Program-made: the position numbers and the translations under genes
DNA from: Mauremys mutica
Taxonomy: Eukaryota > Chordata > Testudines > Geoemydidae
Direction: 5' to 3'
NCBI RefSeq assembly: GCF_020497125.1
Contig: NC_059075.1
Span: 39,716,003-39,780,002 of the forward strand
Length of the DNA stretch: 64,000 nucleotides
The notes under the pieces: model-generated
What the model saw: only the letters and a program-made list of their open reading frames with translations
What the model was told of the DNA's origin: nothing
Databases searched by the model: none
In this document: positions 45,921 to 59,018 of the stretch, in pieces
Layout of the letters: every line of letters begins with the position of its first letter
How positions within the stretch are numbered: position 1 is the first letter of the stretch

Positions 45921-48900
45921 TTTGACAGATGTTGATAGCAGCCAATAGCAGTACTGGCCATAGTTCCTCTACACCTTGCCCAGTTTGAATAATGTTTTGA
46001 ATTATTTAAAATGAGCTTCTCCTTATGGAAGGAAGAACAGCTGACATACTGGTCAGAAAGATGTCAGCATGCTAACAGGTTCTTAATAGGCAATTAAACG
46101 TGAACCCATGCTTATTCTAAGCATCTCTTGTGGTAACAGTTAATTAGCATAATAATATCCCTGTTTTGTTTCATGCTTACTGATGGTTCTGTTCATTCAG
46201 GAGAGAACAGAAATTGTAATTTACCCCCTTGGATTCTGGAAATAATTATAAATGTACAAGTGATTTGTCCCCTATTCATGATCAGGCCCGGGTGTAGTGA
46301 AATCCACTGAGAGGAAAAAGCTATTTTGCCGTAATGAAGTGTTCACAGATGACTGTTTAACATCACAGCCACTGAGTGAATAGCAATTTCATTGGGAAAA
46401 TGACTCTAGGATTTTTCTTAGGCCTCCTCACTTTCCACATTCAGAATGAAAATATTTTCAGTGTATTGCACTTTCTGCTGGCTAGAACAATGGGGTAGGG
46501 AAATATAGTGAACCTTCACTGCTGATCAAAAATTCCTGCAGCAAGTCAACAGGATTCCTTGTGGTGTCATAGGTTTTTCTGAGGATTTTCATGACTGTGC
46601 CAGCAGGATATGGGAAACATGCCCAAGACGGATCTTTCAGGGGGTGACACGTCAGAAAAATGATTATTCCTAGGAGGGGGAATTTTTCAGTGGAGATAGT
46701 ACTGGTGAGAGGTTATTATTAAAGTCGTTTCTCCACAGAAGAGCATGGGCAGAGGCAGTGCAAGCTTCCCCCACACACCACACAACAACATGCCTCACCC
46801 TGACCCAAAGGGACTTTGGGAAAGAGGGAGGTTGCTCTGTATGGCCCATTCAAACGTTGGCCTCTCTCATTAGACTGCTAACAAGTGGGCAAATTAATAG
46901 CAACTGTGATTCAGATACTTGTCTCACTGGAAAAACTCTAGGTATTTCTAAGGTGTTCCCTACTATGACCTCTGCAAGCAAACTCACAGGCCGCCCTCAC
47001 AACTCATTTCAGAGGCTTCTGATCAACTGACCTGGAATGTTTTTAATGTAAGCTTCCATCCTCCCTCTGCTACCACAGCTCCCTGATGGACATTTTATAG
47101 AAGCAGAACTGTCTATCAGACAGGCTAGCCTTGCAATGCAAAGAACAGGCAGGATGGTGGGCTGTGGGGACAGAGATAGTGTAGGCCACTAGTAGGACAG
47201 GCTAGTTGTTGCTCCAAGACTGCCTAGAGTGAGAAGAGGCTCCTTCTTGGAGCAGCCTCTTCTCTCTATCATTCTGTCTCCCAGGATCTTTTCACTTCTC
47301 TGAATATTGTCCAGCATCTGTGCTCTCAGAAGCTGCTATTTTGATTTTAATATTGTCAATAGGTTAACAAGTTCTCCCTTTTGATGTCTTTATCCAGGAA
47401 TCAGTACATTAGCACCGCTTGCAAACAGCTGGCTTCCTGATCCATCCATCGGTATATCAGGTCTCCTAGACTCACAGTGCCTTGAAAGAAAGACAGGAAA
47501 TGAAACAAGAGAGAAATAGCCCTCTGATCGTTGCCTGCTCGGCAGAATTTGAAGCTGTCCAAGAGGAGCCAAAGACTTCATTATAACTGCAGAATAGCAG
47601 AGGTGTTGGTTTTTTAGACCCGCAGTGTGATGCCCTCAGACTGATGGAATACAGCTGCTTTCTCAGGTAAATGCAACTGATCACAGCTGATCTGAGGGAA
47701 AGGCTGGGATGTGGACATACATGAATAATTTGGCCAAAGAACTGAAAAGCAAAGTTTAGGAGCCTCTTCCCCCCACCCCCTTTCCACTTCTCCCAGTCAG
47801 ACTGACTGAAATCCTGCAATCATTGCCATGGGAAGGTAAGCAGGTCAGCCCACTTTTCCTAGAAGAATGTAGTAAGGCAAAGACTGTGCCCTAATGACTG
47901 ATGGATAAGGTGAAACAAAGTCAGCCAACCACCTGGTAAAACTCATATCCAAGGCTCACAGAACCATTATCTGACTCTGGAATCTGCCCCTCCCATCTTC
48001 CACCCCTTTCCAATGTATGCCAGGCATCATCCACCGCATCTTTCTGGCTGTTTTTTGGTATGTGGGGGATCTATCCATTTATCTATCTAGGTGCTACTCT
48101 GGCACCCAGAACCCCAGCACTTGATTAAAGTGCTGTAATTAATATTTAATGATGAAATACTAGTTTTCTATGCTGGTTTGGATATTTTGTTTGGCTATCT
48201 TGTCTTCATGCCCTCCCAAACTATTTTTGTCTTTAGTTACACTCTCAGGCAGGGCTCTGAGTCTGCAGAGTCTTAGATTTTTATAAAGATAAATATATTA
48301 AACTGCACTCAGATTTCCAAAGGTGGCAGAGGACTTCAGAAAACCAGAGAGAGTTAATAAAACAAGGAAGATGACAAGGGTGTTGTGTAGACTGCCCAAT
48401 GCGTTTCCAAGGAGTGATGACTGTCAGATAGTCAAAAGGGTGCATTCCATCTGGGTCCCAACCCTATAATGCAGTGTACAAAGAGATTGAGGGGGACTAT
48501 ATTCTAAACAGTGCTGTCCCTTTAAAAACAAGTGACTTTAGAAAACCCACTGAACCCTCTTCCTCAGCTCTGGAACTGACAGACCAGAACTGCAGCCTTT
48601 CTAAAGAGGAAAACAATACTACCTTGAGGGCCATCAATCAACCTCTGTTAACCAAGTCTGGGCTAACTGGAATTTGGTAAATCAAGGCTATACCAGAGTT
48701 TTTTTAGATCAGATTTAAGGCCTCCAGGACATTAAGTGACATGGGGCCTTTGTACTATGGCAAAAAAATGCATTATAATGTCACTGCTTTTTCTGACTTT
48801 ACATATCAGTCTTTTGTCCTTTATTGTTTAGTATTAAATCCTACCCCCAAGGGATGAAACAACAATGAACTATGCCCCTAAAATGAATTATACCACAGCA

Positions 48901-49754
48901 GTACTTCAGTCTTCTCAGTCCTTGCAGTACTGGAGTAATTAAAGTAACCGCTAAAGCCTTCATTTGTTAAGAGTTCTGCATCCAGTAATACAAACCACTA
49001 CGGCCTCCTCACCAGCTACTCTGGGTTCAGAACTGCTGAAATCGCTGTGATCTGCCCCAGAATGTATTGCCAAGGGCAGCTTTCAGGGTGGTGAGGCGTG
49101 CTCGGTGCTGATTAGTGTCTGTTCTGTTTTTTTTTTAATCATGATTAGTCTCTTTAGAAAATGCCCTCCTTGGGCTACTCCTTATCGAAATTAAATACAT
49201 GCATAAACACCCTCTTCTTCCCCACACACTACATCATGTTTTTCCAAAGTTTATGTCAATTTTCTGCTCATGAAAGTGCAGGGTTGATAGGACTGAAAAT
49301 CCTCCCCATATCCACAGAACAGGTACAGCTAAGATGGTGGCAGAGCAGTCTTCCTGCACACAGAACCCACTGCCAGAGAGGAGTCCAGTCTCCAAAAGCC
49401 ATGCAAACCTGGTCATCTATGTTGAGACTGCCAACTGTGGGCTTTTATCACATGGATAACTGTCCGCTTTTATCTGGACTGAGGCCAATACATCACCTCA
49501 CGCAGGCCACCAAACAGCCTTCAGATGGCAATGGCTTTCAGTCACTACATACCTGGGCGGGATTCAAATTAGCAAGTCGGAGCCAAAAGGCTCCACATCC
49601 TGTTACCTTGCCACAGAGGAATTTTTCATTTAAACCTGGAATGCTACCAGAGAATGGCAGAAAGAATCTCTTTTTAACATGACCTCTTTAGAAGGTACCA
49701 TTCAAAAATACAGCTTCCTTCCTTCCTTCCCACACTGCAATGGCAGCATTGGGC
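45921..49754. other. Unassigned intergenic sequence
   Basis: About 3.8 kb with no recognised gene. The 173-residue frame at 49161-49682 and the 115-residue minus frame 47472-47819 have no domain I can name. Confidence 0.5.
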
Positions 49755-49826
49755 TGAACTGGCACTTGAATACATGACTTCCAGCCCAAAGGTGAGAATG
49801 CTACCAGCTAAGCTGTTCAGACACTA
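49755..49826 (-). repeat. tRNA-like SINE head
   Basis: Minus strand 'agcttagctggtagcattct' (A-box-like) followed by 'gggctggaagtcatgtattc' and 'aagtgccagttc'. Body not recognisable. Confidence 0.45.
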
Positions 49827-50339
49827 AAGCTCCTAAAAGTAGCTGCAATGTTACAGTACAACATGCTAATGACTTGTCATTATTTCTCAGTCTGTGTTAG
49901 CATTAATTTCCTCCTGGATTACATTAAATTGGCATTAGGAGATACTAACGTCACAAATATGATGGGGACATCTAATCATATCACCTCATTTTACAGATAA
50001 TATTTTCTTGTTAGAGCATTATTAAGCTTTTATTAAAATGACAGCAGATTCCCTAAGAAAATAGAGAAAGGCTCGTAGTGTTACAATGTTTTGATTAGAT
50101 TTGGGTTAGCATGGTTGCATATTTGTTTATGATAATGCAGTGAGAGAAAAGCTCTTAACATCTCCCGGAGAGTCATATATCACAGGCTCCTGCTTTATGT
50201 TGCTACGTTGGTACTTAACAAAATGAAACTTTGACATTATGGAAAATGGAATTTAACAGGGCACTAAATACAACACAGTCTGCAGCTGGAAGGGGAGATC
50301 TGACCTCATGTCTTAGCTACCTGCTATTGTCAGAGGTAG
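49827..50339. other. Unassigned sequence
   Basis: Nothing recognised. Confidence 0.4.
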
Positions 50340-50344
50340 CTCCA

Positions 50345-51027
50345 TGTAGCAGGGTGGACCCCTGCTCCGGGGTTTTAAGGGGTTTAAAAAGTGGCCTGAC
50401 AGGGCTGAGCTGATTAGGGAAGTGGCTGCAGCTGGGGGCCACGCCCCAAACTGAGGAGCAGGGCCTTATAAAAGGCAGGGAAGCCAGGAGCCCAGACAGT
50501 CTCTCGCTGGTGATAGAGAGCGATGGGCCTAGCTGCTTGGTAGACGAGACAAGGTACCTAGGGTGAAGCAGGGCTGGGGACAGGCTGAGGAGCTGGGGAG
50601 CTCTGGCCTGGAAAGCCCCAGGCTGCTACCTAGCAGAGGGCAGAAGGTACTGGGAGGTTGCAGAGGGCAACTGAAGGTTAGGCCAAGGCAGCAGGTCCAA
50701 ACCTCCTTTGCCAATGATGAGTACTGGATACTGCAGTCTGCCCCAGTGAGGGGGGTGCTAAATAGAGACTGGGCAGTAGCCACTACTGAGGCGAAGTGGG
50801 GATAGTAGGGTGGGGGGTTCCCAAGGAAGGGGAAACCCAGACAGCAAGAAAGGGGTTATCGCCAGGGGGCAGCACCCCAGAGAAAGGGGCACCGGGTCCG
50901 AGGAGGGACACAGGGGCCTATGAACAGGGGGATCACCAGCCTGCAGAGGGTGCTCCAGGGCTGAACAGAGTAAATTTGGAGAGCAACCAGCAGGAGGCGC
51001 CGCAGGGGTGAGTCCGACCCGTTTACA
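50345..51027 (+). mobile_element. Solo LTR, 683 bp, perfect 5-bp duplication
   Basis: It begins TGTAGCAGGGTGGACC and ends GACCCGTTTACA. Flanks are perfect copies of CTCCA at 50340-50344 and 51028-51032. TATAAAA lies at 50467-50473 within CCTTATAAAAGGC. Five-base duplications and a compact TATA promoter fit Ty3/Gypsy-type or retroviral solo LTRs. The overlapping frames 50529-51054 on both strands are not genes. Confidence 0.92.
50467..50473 (+). promoter_or_regulatory. TATA box of solo LTR
   Basis: TATAAAA in a GC-rich setting about 120 bases into the LTR. Confidence 0.65.
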
Positions 51028-51032
51028 CTCCA

Positions 51033-53800
51033 CAATTAACTGGACTCCTAGCAAGGAACCAACCCTGAGGCCCCCTAAGAAACACAGGGTCTCCTAGTAG
51101 CAACTGAGCTATGAGATCTCTTCCCTCCCCTCTGTTCCTGCTACTTGAAATGGAAGAAAAAGTAGGCTCATAGGTTGCTGAGGCTTCAAGACCCACACAA
51201 ATAAATGGGCCCTTGGGAAATGACTTGCTTTGCATGTTCTAGTAAGACGTGAAGGCCTCACTATGAAATGTTGAGAGAGAACCCAGCAGTGTTCCTTGGA
51301 TCAAAGACGACTGCTGTCTCAAAATTTTTGCCTCCTATGTTGGTAACACCCACCTCCTTGTCTGTGATCAGAGACACAATGTGGGAAGGTGGGAGATATG
51401 TAAATGAGGCCAGGAAATAGGAAGCAAAAAATAATCCAGAAATGTCACTAACATGAGGACTTCTGCATCCTGTACTCCAAAAGCTACTATAATTGAAATA
51501 TATGCAGTGCCATTCCTTAGGCTTCAGCTTGACTAGACACTGAAGAATACACCCCTAGGAATGAGAGATGGTCACCGAAAAAGAGATGCAGAATGCAAAG
51601 ATTAGAGCACACTGGAGAGGTAAAGAAATACTGGATAGCATGGCACAATAGATGAACGCTATAAGGGCTTTCCTACCTTCCTCATAGGTATATTGGCCAC
51701 TTCAGGAGGCTGGATAGAAGAGGAGATGGACAAAAGAGCTGTTCCCCTTGGGAAAATCCTGTGTTCTTATATTCAAAGTTCAGTCCCCCTTCATTTTTTA
51801 AAAAGTTTATGTTTGTACAAGCAGAAACATTTGACAGGCAGGGATCTCTCCTTCAAAGCCAGACAACACAATTGTTCCATCTGTTAGGTCTGTGCTGAGA
51901 AATCACTCTACACAGCTTCAAACTCTGTGATCTGAGAAACTGCTTCTCATCTTGCTTTCATTGGTGTAACACTACAGACTTTAATGGAATTACCCCTGAT
52001 TTAAGTGAGATAAGCATCGGGCACTTTAGACTTCAGACTTCGCCAGTGGAGGTCTTTCCAAGAGTGAAGCGAGGGAGTGTTTTTTAAAGTAAAATAGATA
52101 CATGAAAAGAAGAACATGCCCCTATAAAACAGGATACCGGATCAATCATCCCACCCTACAATTTGGAGGTATGAAAGGGATGAGGAATGAAGCAGAGCAG
52201 GAAAAATGGAGTGGTGGAGGGCAGAACATGACATCATCAGGAAATGTGAACAACCCACAGATGCAGCAAAGTAGCACAAAAGCTCCCCCAACCCAAAACC
52301 ATCCTTCAATGAACAGAAAGAGCAATGAGAATCAAAGTCCTTACCTGTCACTGCATGCTGGAAGCCTTGGAGGCAGCATGAGCTGCAGTGCTGTCTGTGA
52401 CCATGCTAGTAGGATACCCAGGCCACATCACTTTTACTATTCCATGGGATCTCCCAACCACAGCTCTGTTTGCTTTTAAAACACGATCCAGGTCTCCTGT
52501 GTTCGGTTAGCAATGGTGACTGCATAATCTGAGGCCCCTCAACTGGAAAGGAAGCTTATTTCTTGACCTCACTCACCCTTAAACCCCTCTCCTCACCTCA
52601 ACACACATGCATGTCCTCCCGACCTCTGAAATGTTACCCTGAATCCAAGGAGGGATTCAGGCTACATACCCAGAATATTAATCAACCTAGGAGACCCACA
52701 CCTGGGAGACCCACAGCCATATCTGTAACTCCTCATGCACAAATAAATCACCAGCCTCCTACAAGGATGAGATTTTGCTTTTGCTGTTGCCTACGCAAAT
52801 TGAACTTAGACATAGAACAGGGATATACAGTTTCCCCACTAGTCAGCTCCCATATGGTTCCCTTCCAGTAATTGGGACGGACAGACAGCCTGAGTCTTTC
52901 TGCCATACCAGTGGTGCAGCAAAGGTTTGAAAAAAACAAAAAGGAAGAAGAAGAAAAAACCCAACAAAGCAGAAAATCATAAAAAGTAAATTAGGAAAAT
53001 CCAGGTTGTTTTAAAAATAAATAAATAAAATCTTTGCCAGAAGAACATATTTAAATATGCAAAAGTCTAGACTATTAAAAATTCATGAAAGCAAAATGAT
53101 TTAGAGAGATGCTGACGCTGGTGGGGAAACTGACACAAACCGCTTGTCTGATTTCTTTTGTCTGTCTTTTTTTTCTCTCTTTCCTTTTTTATTACTACTA
53201 AAGGACATTAATTTGCATGAAAACAGAATCTTTGTTTCCTCCTCTTGCTGCTGATTCCACACCTGAAGACAGAGCCCTTTCTGGGTGACACTGTAGGAAT
53301 CAGCTGTTCTCAAATAAGGGTGTGGCTGGGGAGGACATCAGATGCTACCTCTGAGACCGGTGCTCAGAGGGCACACTAATAATGAGCATGGAATAAGTTC
53401 CTGGATGGATGGGGGAATAAGTAGCAAGGAGCATGGAAAGTCTTGGGAAACAAAAGATCCCATTTTTATGCAAATGTCCTTAGTAGTGCTGGACAGAAAC
53501 TGGCAATCTCATTTTGCAGCGATTCAGGGAATAATTTTCCTGGCCTTGTTTTGCACCCTTGAATACAATATTCAAACTAACCTAAAAGCTCAAAAGGAAA
53601 TTCAGACAAAGGCTCCATGTTCCTCCTGCTTTCAGATCCATGGAGCCAGTCAGTTCCACATGGCACTGCATAGCATACTGAGGATGCTAGCCAGCCCACA
53701 TCCTGCACACATCTCTGTGCACTCTTGCTCCATTGCAGACTGACATGTGAGGAAGCTGCCAGTTACCAGGAGAGGAAACAGGTGTGCCATCTGCTCAGGT
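51033..53800. other. Unassigned, low-repeat sequence
   Basis: No confident gene. Frames such as 52102-52479 and 53342-53743 have no domain. 51965-52010 carries the 'taatggaattacccctgatt' relic of an old amniote repeat. Confidence 0.45.
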
Positions 53801-53827
53801 GTATATATATATATATATTTTTTTTTT
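53801..53827. repeat. (TA)n and poly-T tract
   Basis: A 'gtatatatatatatatat' run followed by T10, a simple repeat. Confidence 0.85.
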
Positions 53828-53957
53828 ATCCCCTGCTACATCTGCACACCTCCCCTTGGTTTGGGCCAATACCATATGTGAAACAATCAAATGTTGTACG
53901 GTTTCCATCATTGCACCTGCACAGAGAGTCCCAACTGAAGGGAAAGTAGCAAAGGGA

Positions 53958-54086
53958 ATGATTCCCAGAGAGAATCTGCCATTGCTGCTGCTGGCTGTTT
54001 CATTGCTACTTGTTCGCTCTAGAGGACAGAGTCTGAGGCGGTGCCTCCTGGCGCAGCTCCTGGTGCTGTTAGAAAACTCAGCCTGA
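53958..54086 (+). CDS. Candidate 42-codon frame with signal-peptide-like start
   Basis: The frame reads MIPRENLPLLLLAVSLLLV, then RSRGQ and a second Leu-rich run ending ENSA. A short charged N-region, a Leu core and a polar end resemble a secretory signal. Position -3 of the ATG is G, an acceptable start. There is no splice donor, no mature domain and no homology I recognise, and Leu-rich runs arise easily from CTG repeats. Listed only because it differs from other chance frames. Confidence 0.12.
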   Translation: MIPRENLPLLLLAVSLLLVRSRGQSLRRCLLAQLLVLLENSA

Positions 54087-55420
54087 ATGAAGTGACCCTA
54101 CATAACTTGCTCCTTCCCTGGCCTCCCACTAGCTTGGATTGGACAGACTATATAGCTCAAAGGATAAAGCCAACAGGGTTTAGAAAAACCCACCAAGCCA
54201 GGTTTGCCTTCTTGTCTTCTGGTACCTCCAGAGCAACTTGTTCAGCATTCCATAAACCCCCCTGCATGGAGCACAGCACAGAAGGGCCACCAGTTCAGAA
54301 AGGAATTTTGTTTTAATTAGAGATGAGCCTTAAAAAAAATCCTTGGGTCCAGCAGCCACTAACTTTGGAGGCTGATTGGCTCCAAAATCCAGACCCACGT
54401 TTTGTGGCCTGAGGCCCATACTTATTTCAACAAGTTCTAAACTCATGATTTTTGAAACATGGCAGGAGAGACTCTCTCTATTGCACTACAGAGTTTCTGG
54501 CTGGGATGTGGTCTTTAATGATTACTCTTTATGGCATTCCTAAGCCCCCTTCTGTCTCACACAGACTGAAAGGGACCCAGAGTTAGTCCCTCAGATGGGA
54601 TTTGTCACAGAAGTCTAGCTGGTGAGGTGACCTGCAGGTGATTCTCATATAAGAGTCTGAGATGCTACCCCAATGCTAAGGGCTTCTCCCCCCCACCCCA
54701 AAAGCCCACCAGCCCCCTTAAAAATGGTATTGAAGAAATATCAGATTAAGCAGCCACCACTGTGTCCTGAACACGTTTTATTATAGGGGTGTTTTTCAGG
54801 TAGTGGAGAAGTGTATACAGTACCTGTTGTTACCTTTACGTGTTCTCTAAATATCTCTAAAGGCATTTCCCAAAAGACAACAGGTTACCACTGAAACACA
54901 TTTTCAGCTCATCCCAATGCCCAGGTGCTGTTCTGCAAAGCCATGAAATAACAGTTCATCTCCTCCTGAGAGAAACCTCACATAATACATTTGCACACAA
55001 TCACCATGAATCCTTCCCTCCTCCCCCAGCCCCAGATCCCACCCTATCTTTGATTTTTGTATTTAAAAAATGAATAAGAAAGGAAAAAAAGAAGGAAAGA
55101 AAGAAAAAGAAAAACAGCTTATAAACTAGCAAAGGAAATAAAGTTAATTTCTTTTTTTAATATATAGAGAACAAAATGAAACTTGAGGGAAAACTTACTG
55201 GCGTTACAGTTTATCCTGATACAGTCTAGATGGGGAAAAATAAATGAAAGATGAAATTGCATCCTTCAAGGTAACAGCTGCAGACATCCAAAAACAATCA
55301 GTCCACCCTTCCGGGGACAGACACACGCAAAGAGATGTGGCCATTTTATATTTATATACAATCTGTACAAGCTCAGGCATGGGTGTATATGTACAGTATA
55401 GTCTATTGAAATATCAGATA
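54087..55420. other. Unassigned sequence with purine-rich tract
   Basis: A GAAA-rich purine tract lies at about 55076-55116. No gene or mobile element recognised. Confidence 0.45.
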
Positions 55421-55512
55421 CATATGCATATATATATACATACACACCCGTATATATATATACACACATTTGTAAAGAGAGATATACCTATATACATATA
55501 TATCCACATATC
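55421..55512. repeat. TA/CA-rich microsatellite cluster
   Basis: Several short 'atatatatacatacacac' type tracts alternate here; they give open frames on both strands with periodic Tyr/Ile/His. Confidence 0.8.
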
Positions 55513-57228
55513 GACACAAAAAGTTCTTTTCTTTTTAAGGAAGCCTATACAACTAAGATTATCTACTGCTTCAGACCACGAACTGATATTAATTAAAAGG
55601 AAAAAAAATTGACAAGTAATTAAGGCACAAAATAATCTTCCTCAAAATGCAAGTCATACCCCAATGTCCTTTCTATTTTTTGAAACCCTCTGCAATTTCT
55701 CTGAGAAGCTTGACGTTTAAAGGCAACCTTTACATTTGGTTTCATTTGAATTAATTAATAGTTATTGCATAAATATACCACCTGTTCAACACAGTATACC
55801 TGTAAAATCAGTCTATCGACGTTGGTTGGTGCAATATTTAACCCTTTCCACCTCTTCCCAGGACAGACCCTCTCTCACTCCCCTTAATGTTAGCCCAGAT
55901 TGCTTTGAAAAAATGTGCACAGGTGCATTTGCCACTGTCCATTCAAGCGAGGAAAGGGTTAATATACCCCTCAGTTGTGTCCTATCATAAAATGGCCACT
56001 TGCAAACGGCTAACCGCACGAACACCCAGCCCAGATTTCAGCTACTTTTTGGGAGGTTGGGGTGATTTTTTTGATTGGTTGGGAGAGGGTTTTGTTGTTG
56101 GTTTTTTGGGTTTTTTTTTTGGGAGGGAGGGGGTTCAAAGATACCCAGCTCAGCCAGCTCCTCAGAGCCCAGTCTTGTCTTGCTGCCTGAATGTTAGTAC
56201 TGAATGAGACACCTGTAACATTCAGGCAGAAGGTGAAACAGGCAGTGAAGTGGCAGACCTCAGAATCTTTGACAGCCCTGCCTGCTTCGCTCAGGGGTTC
56301 CACACTGGAGGAAGGGAGAAAAGGAGCATAGGAAGAAAGGAGGAAAGAAAAAGAAACAAAGGGATACAGAATTCCGTTTGTTCGCGCTAATAAATAGTAA
56401 CAGAGAAAACAAGTGGTGTTTGATGGCCTGAACCAGAGAACTTCTGAGCACCTGCTGCTTCCACTTAACTTACTAGAAACGGCAAGTGCTCAGCCCTCCT
56501 CAGGATGAGGCCCCTGGGGAGGCTGATTTGATCCTTGGGGTTGTGAACATCCCCCCACTGGAGTGCCCCAACGTGAGCATGGAGTTAATGCATCACCACA
56601 GTACCAGGCGTCTTTGACCATCCTGGTCTTCTCTCATAAACCCCAGGTTAAGGATCATAGTCTCTGAGTTCTGGCCATCCTGACTGGATATCCTGGAGGA
56701 GGTAACCGCAGCCTTGCCCAGCACAGCTGTTTGTCTGTATCATGGGGATATGGCCCAGCAGCAGCAGATATACAGAAAGTGAGAGGAGAGACTGGAAAGA
56801 ACATAGAGGGGGAGAGAGCTAAATCGGCTGCATATCAGGGTGAAATGCTTTTACTCCAAAGGGTGTAATAAGGACAATTCTTTCAGTAGTAGAAACAAAC
56901 TGCAACTTTAAAAAATAAAAAGGAGGGGACTGAAGGAAAAGAATCAGTTTCTATAAATAAAGAAGGGGTGGAAGTGATTAGGGATAGACCAATCAGAAGC
57001 AGCAATGCCAGAGAGAGTCTGTTCTCAAGCAGAAATTCTCTTGAGAAAATCTGGGGTTGGTTTTGTGCGATTAGGTTTGTCATGTGTCGTCAACCGCAAC
57101 AGAAAAGTGGGAGCAAACAGCCCTGGAGCAATTGGTACGATCACCATACAGTGGTAGCTATATCCCTTATGGGAGGGGTGAGGGAAGCCCTCTAAAATAT
57201 ATAAGAAACCAGCTGTCTTTTCCTCTCT

Positions 57229-57230
<2 letters not shown>
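55513..57230. other. Unassigned, low-repeat sequence
   Basis: Single-copy-looking DNA. A short perfect inverted repeat occurs at 56183-56229. T-rich tracts at 56068-56130 and A/G-rich tracts at 56320-56370. No exon with convincing splice sites was found. Confidence 0.45.
56183..56229. other. 14-bp perfect inverted repeat (hairpin)
   Basis: CTGCCTGAATGTTA (56183-56196) pairs exactly with TAACATTCAGGCAG (56216-56229) around a 19-base loop. The flanking bases pair only weakly, so the stem is short for a microRNA precursor. Confidence 0.5.
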
Positions 57231-57231
<1 letters not shown>

Positions 57232-57259
<28 letters not shown>

Positions 57260-57260
57260 T
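57232..57260. repeat. (GA)n microsatellite
   Basis: An uninterrupted 'gagagagaga' tract of about 13 dinucleotides. Confidence 0.9.
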
Positions 57261-57864
57261 CAGTATAGGGGTTTACTAGGGACAAAGTCACAAATGATCA
57301 GTATGGAGAAATATGTCAGGGTTCTGAACAACAATAATCAAACTGGGAAACTAAAAAGTCAGTGGAAAAATATGATAAATTTGCCTGGAGAATTCTTGCT
57401 TCATTATACAGGGGGTTTGAATGTTTCCACATGTTCCAAAGTATTTTTTTCAGAGTGAGTTGCTGTATGGGGGTGGAGGACCAATGCTTTGGGAGAGAGA
57501 CAAATACACTCCCTGTTTTGTCTGGTAGGGTTTTTAATGTACAACAAGATACCAAGCCATTTAGTGATTTGCTAAAATTACCTGGATTTTGTGGGAGGCT
57601 AGATTTCCAGGCTCTGAGAACATGAGAGCACTGACTGATCCCTTTTCCCCTTCCCAACCAAAAATGACAACCAGCCAGGGCACTGTCTTCCAATACCAAT
57701 GGTCACCCTACAGGACATCTTCCATGGGAAGCGTTTGCATTGCAGGGATTCTAAATCTGCTGAAGGTCTTATGAACCATCTATTTATTTGAACCAACCCT
57801 CTGAGATGTTTAAGATTCACCCATGACTGGATTTTATCACCCCATGATACCAGTGACATGTGAG
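57261..57864. other. Unassigned sequence
   Basis: Opposed frames at 57316-57859 have no recognised domain. Confidence 0.4.
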
Positions 57865-57965
57865 CTACTGAAACTGCAGATGCTCAGTACCTCTCAAAAT
57901 CAGGCCCAAGCTGTTTAAAGTTGGGCAGCAAAAAACGGAGGCATCTAAAAATCAATGTCTACTGC
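57865..57965 (-). repeat. Interspersed repeat, 'gatgctcagtacctct' family
   Basis: 'cagatgctcagtacctctca' then 'aaaatcaggcccaagc', the third copy of the family at 8035 and 30990. Confidence 0.45.
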
Positions 57966-59010
57966 AAAAACTTAGGATCAAGTCTTTATTTCCTGTCCCA
58001 GGGCACCACTTTTGGCCTTAGCCTAGGGTAGCAGAGAGGATTAAGCCATCAGTGAATGAAACTATTTTTCTCCCCATTATACCAAGCTTCAAAAGGATGT
58101 AAATGGCTCTTTAAATCAGAGCAACACTGTGAAACCAATGCACTCCCAGGTTGTTGTGGGGTAGAAGGTACATATTAAGGTACAGATCCAGGTAGTCAAA
58201 GCAAGATCAGCTGAGGAGCTTGGCAGTAATTAAAGAAACCTCCTGGGATTCCCCCATGTTCATATTGGTACAGTAAGGCTTTTGGTAATCCTTGCTGAGG
58301 GTTCTCAACACTGTAATTGGGTTTTACTAATGGGATTTGCTTTATTTCAGTCTGGATGAATTCCTGACTCAAAGTGGTTTTCTGTTCCTTTGGATTTAAA
58401 GGTGAGCACGGCCAGAGTAGCTGTAGATCTAGTTAGCAACTGTTAGGTTTAGTCAATGAATGAGATGTCTGGAGGGTAGGGGGCAAAGCCGAAGTGCCAA
58501 GTCTATGGGAGTGGGGGGGGAGTGGGAAGACCCAGTCCAGAGACCTTCCTTCATTTATGCCTATTGTAAATCAGGAGCTCCTCATCAACAGCTCAGCAGG
58601 TAGGATCTCCTAGCACTGGATTTTCAGGAGCATGTTCCCTGGGCACAGGTCTAGGGGTTCCTCTGCACACAGAAGGTTAATGGCGCCAGTGCAATAGGCT
58701 AAAGTTAAAGGCAGCATTTGGTATGTAGTTTAAGGGAAACACAAGTGTGCATAGACCGAGTGTGGTGTGCAGAAGTTGTGGAAAGGAAGCAAGTACAGGA
58801 AACAGAGCAGTGGGAATGAAGGGCTCTGACAGCCAGAAATAACCTATTTAAATGGTAGAGGCTGAATTCATCCCTGGAGTCATTCCACCTACATTTCTGG
58901 AATTACACCAGGGTTCTCATGGCCCTGTTTATCTGCAGGACACAGTTGTTATGTATATCTGCCCCATCACCCTGGAGTCCTCCACCTACACACTCATTGA
59001 AAGTTTTGCT
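57966..59010. other. Unassigned sequence
   Basis: 58860-58925 holds a relic 'gagtcattccacctacattt' of an old amniote repeat. Nothing else recognised. Confidence 0.4.
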
Positions 59011-59018
59011 GCTTCAGG

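Noticed and set aside
49161..49682. 173-aa frame, the longest outside repeats
   Set aside because: No recognisable domain, ordinary composition, no splice sites at sensible places. Probably chance.
50529..51054. Opposed Pro/Gly-rich frames
   Set aside because: They are inside a solo LTR defined by TG...CA ends and CTCCA duplications.
55244..55612. 122-aa frame rich in Tyr, Ile and His
   Set aside because: It passes through TA/CA microsatellite tracts; the periodic residues come from the repeat.
58351..58401. Possible 51-base exon between 'tttatttcag' and 'gtgagc'
   Set aside because: All three frames meet a stop within or at the end; no neighbouring exon supports it.
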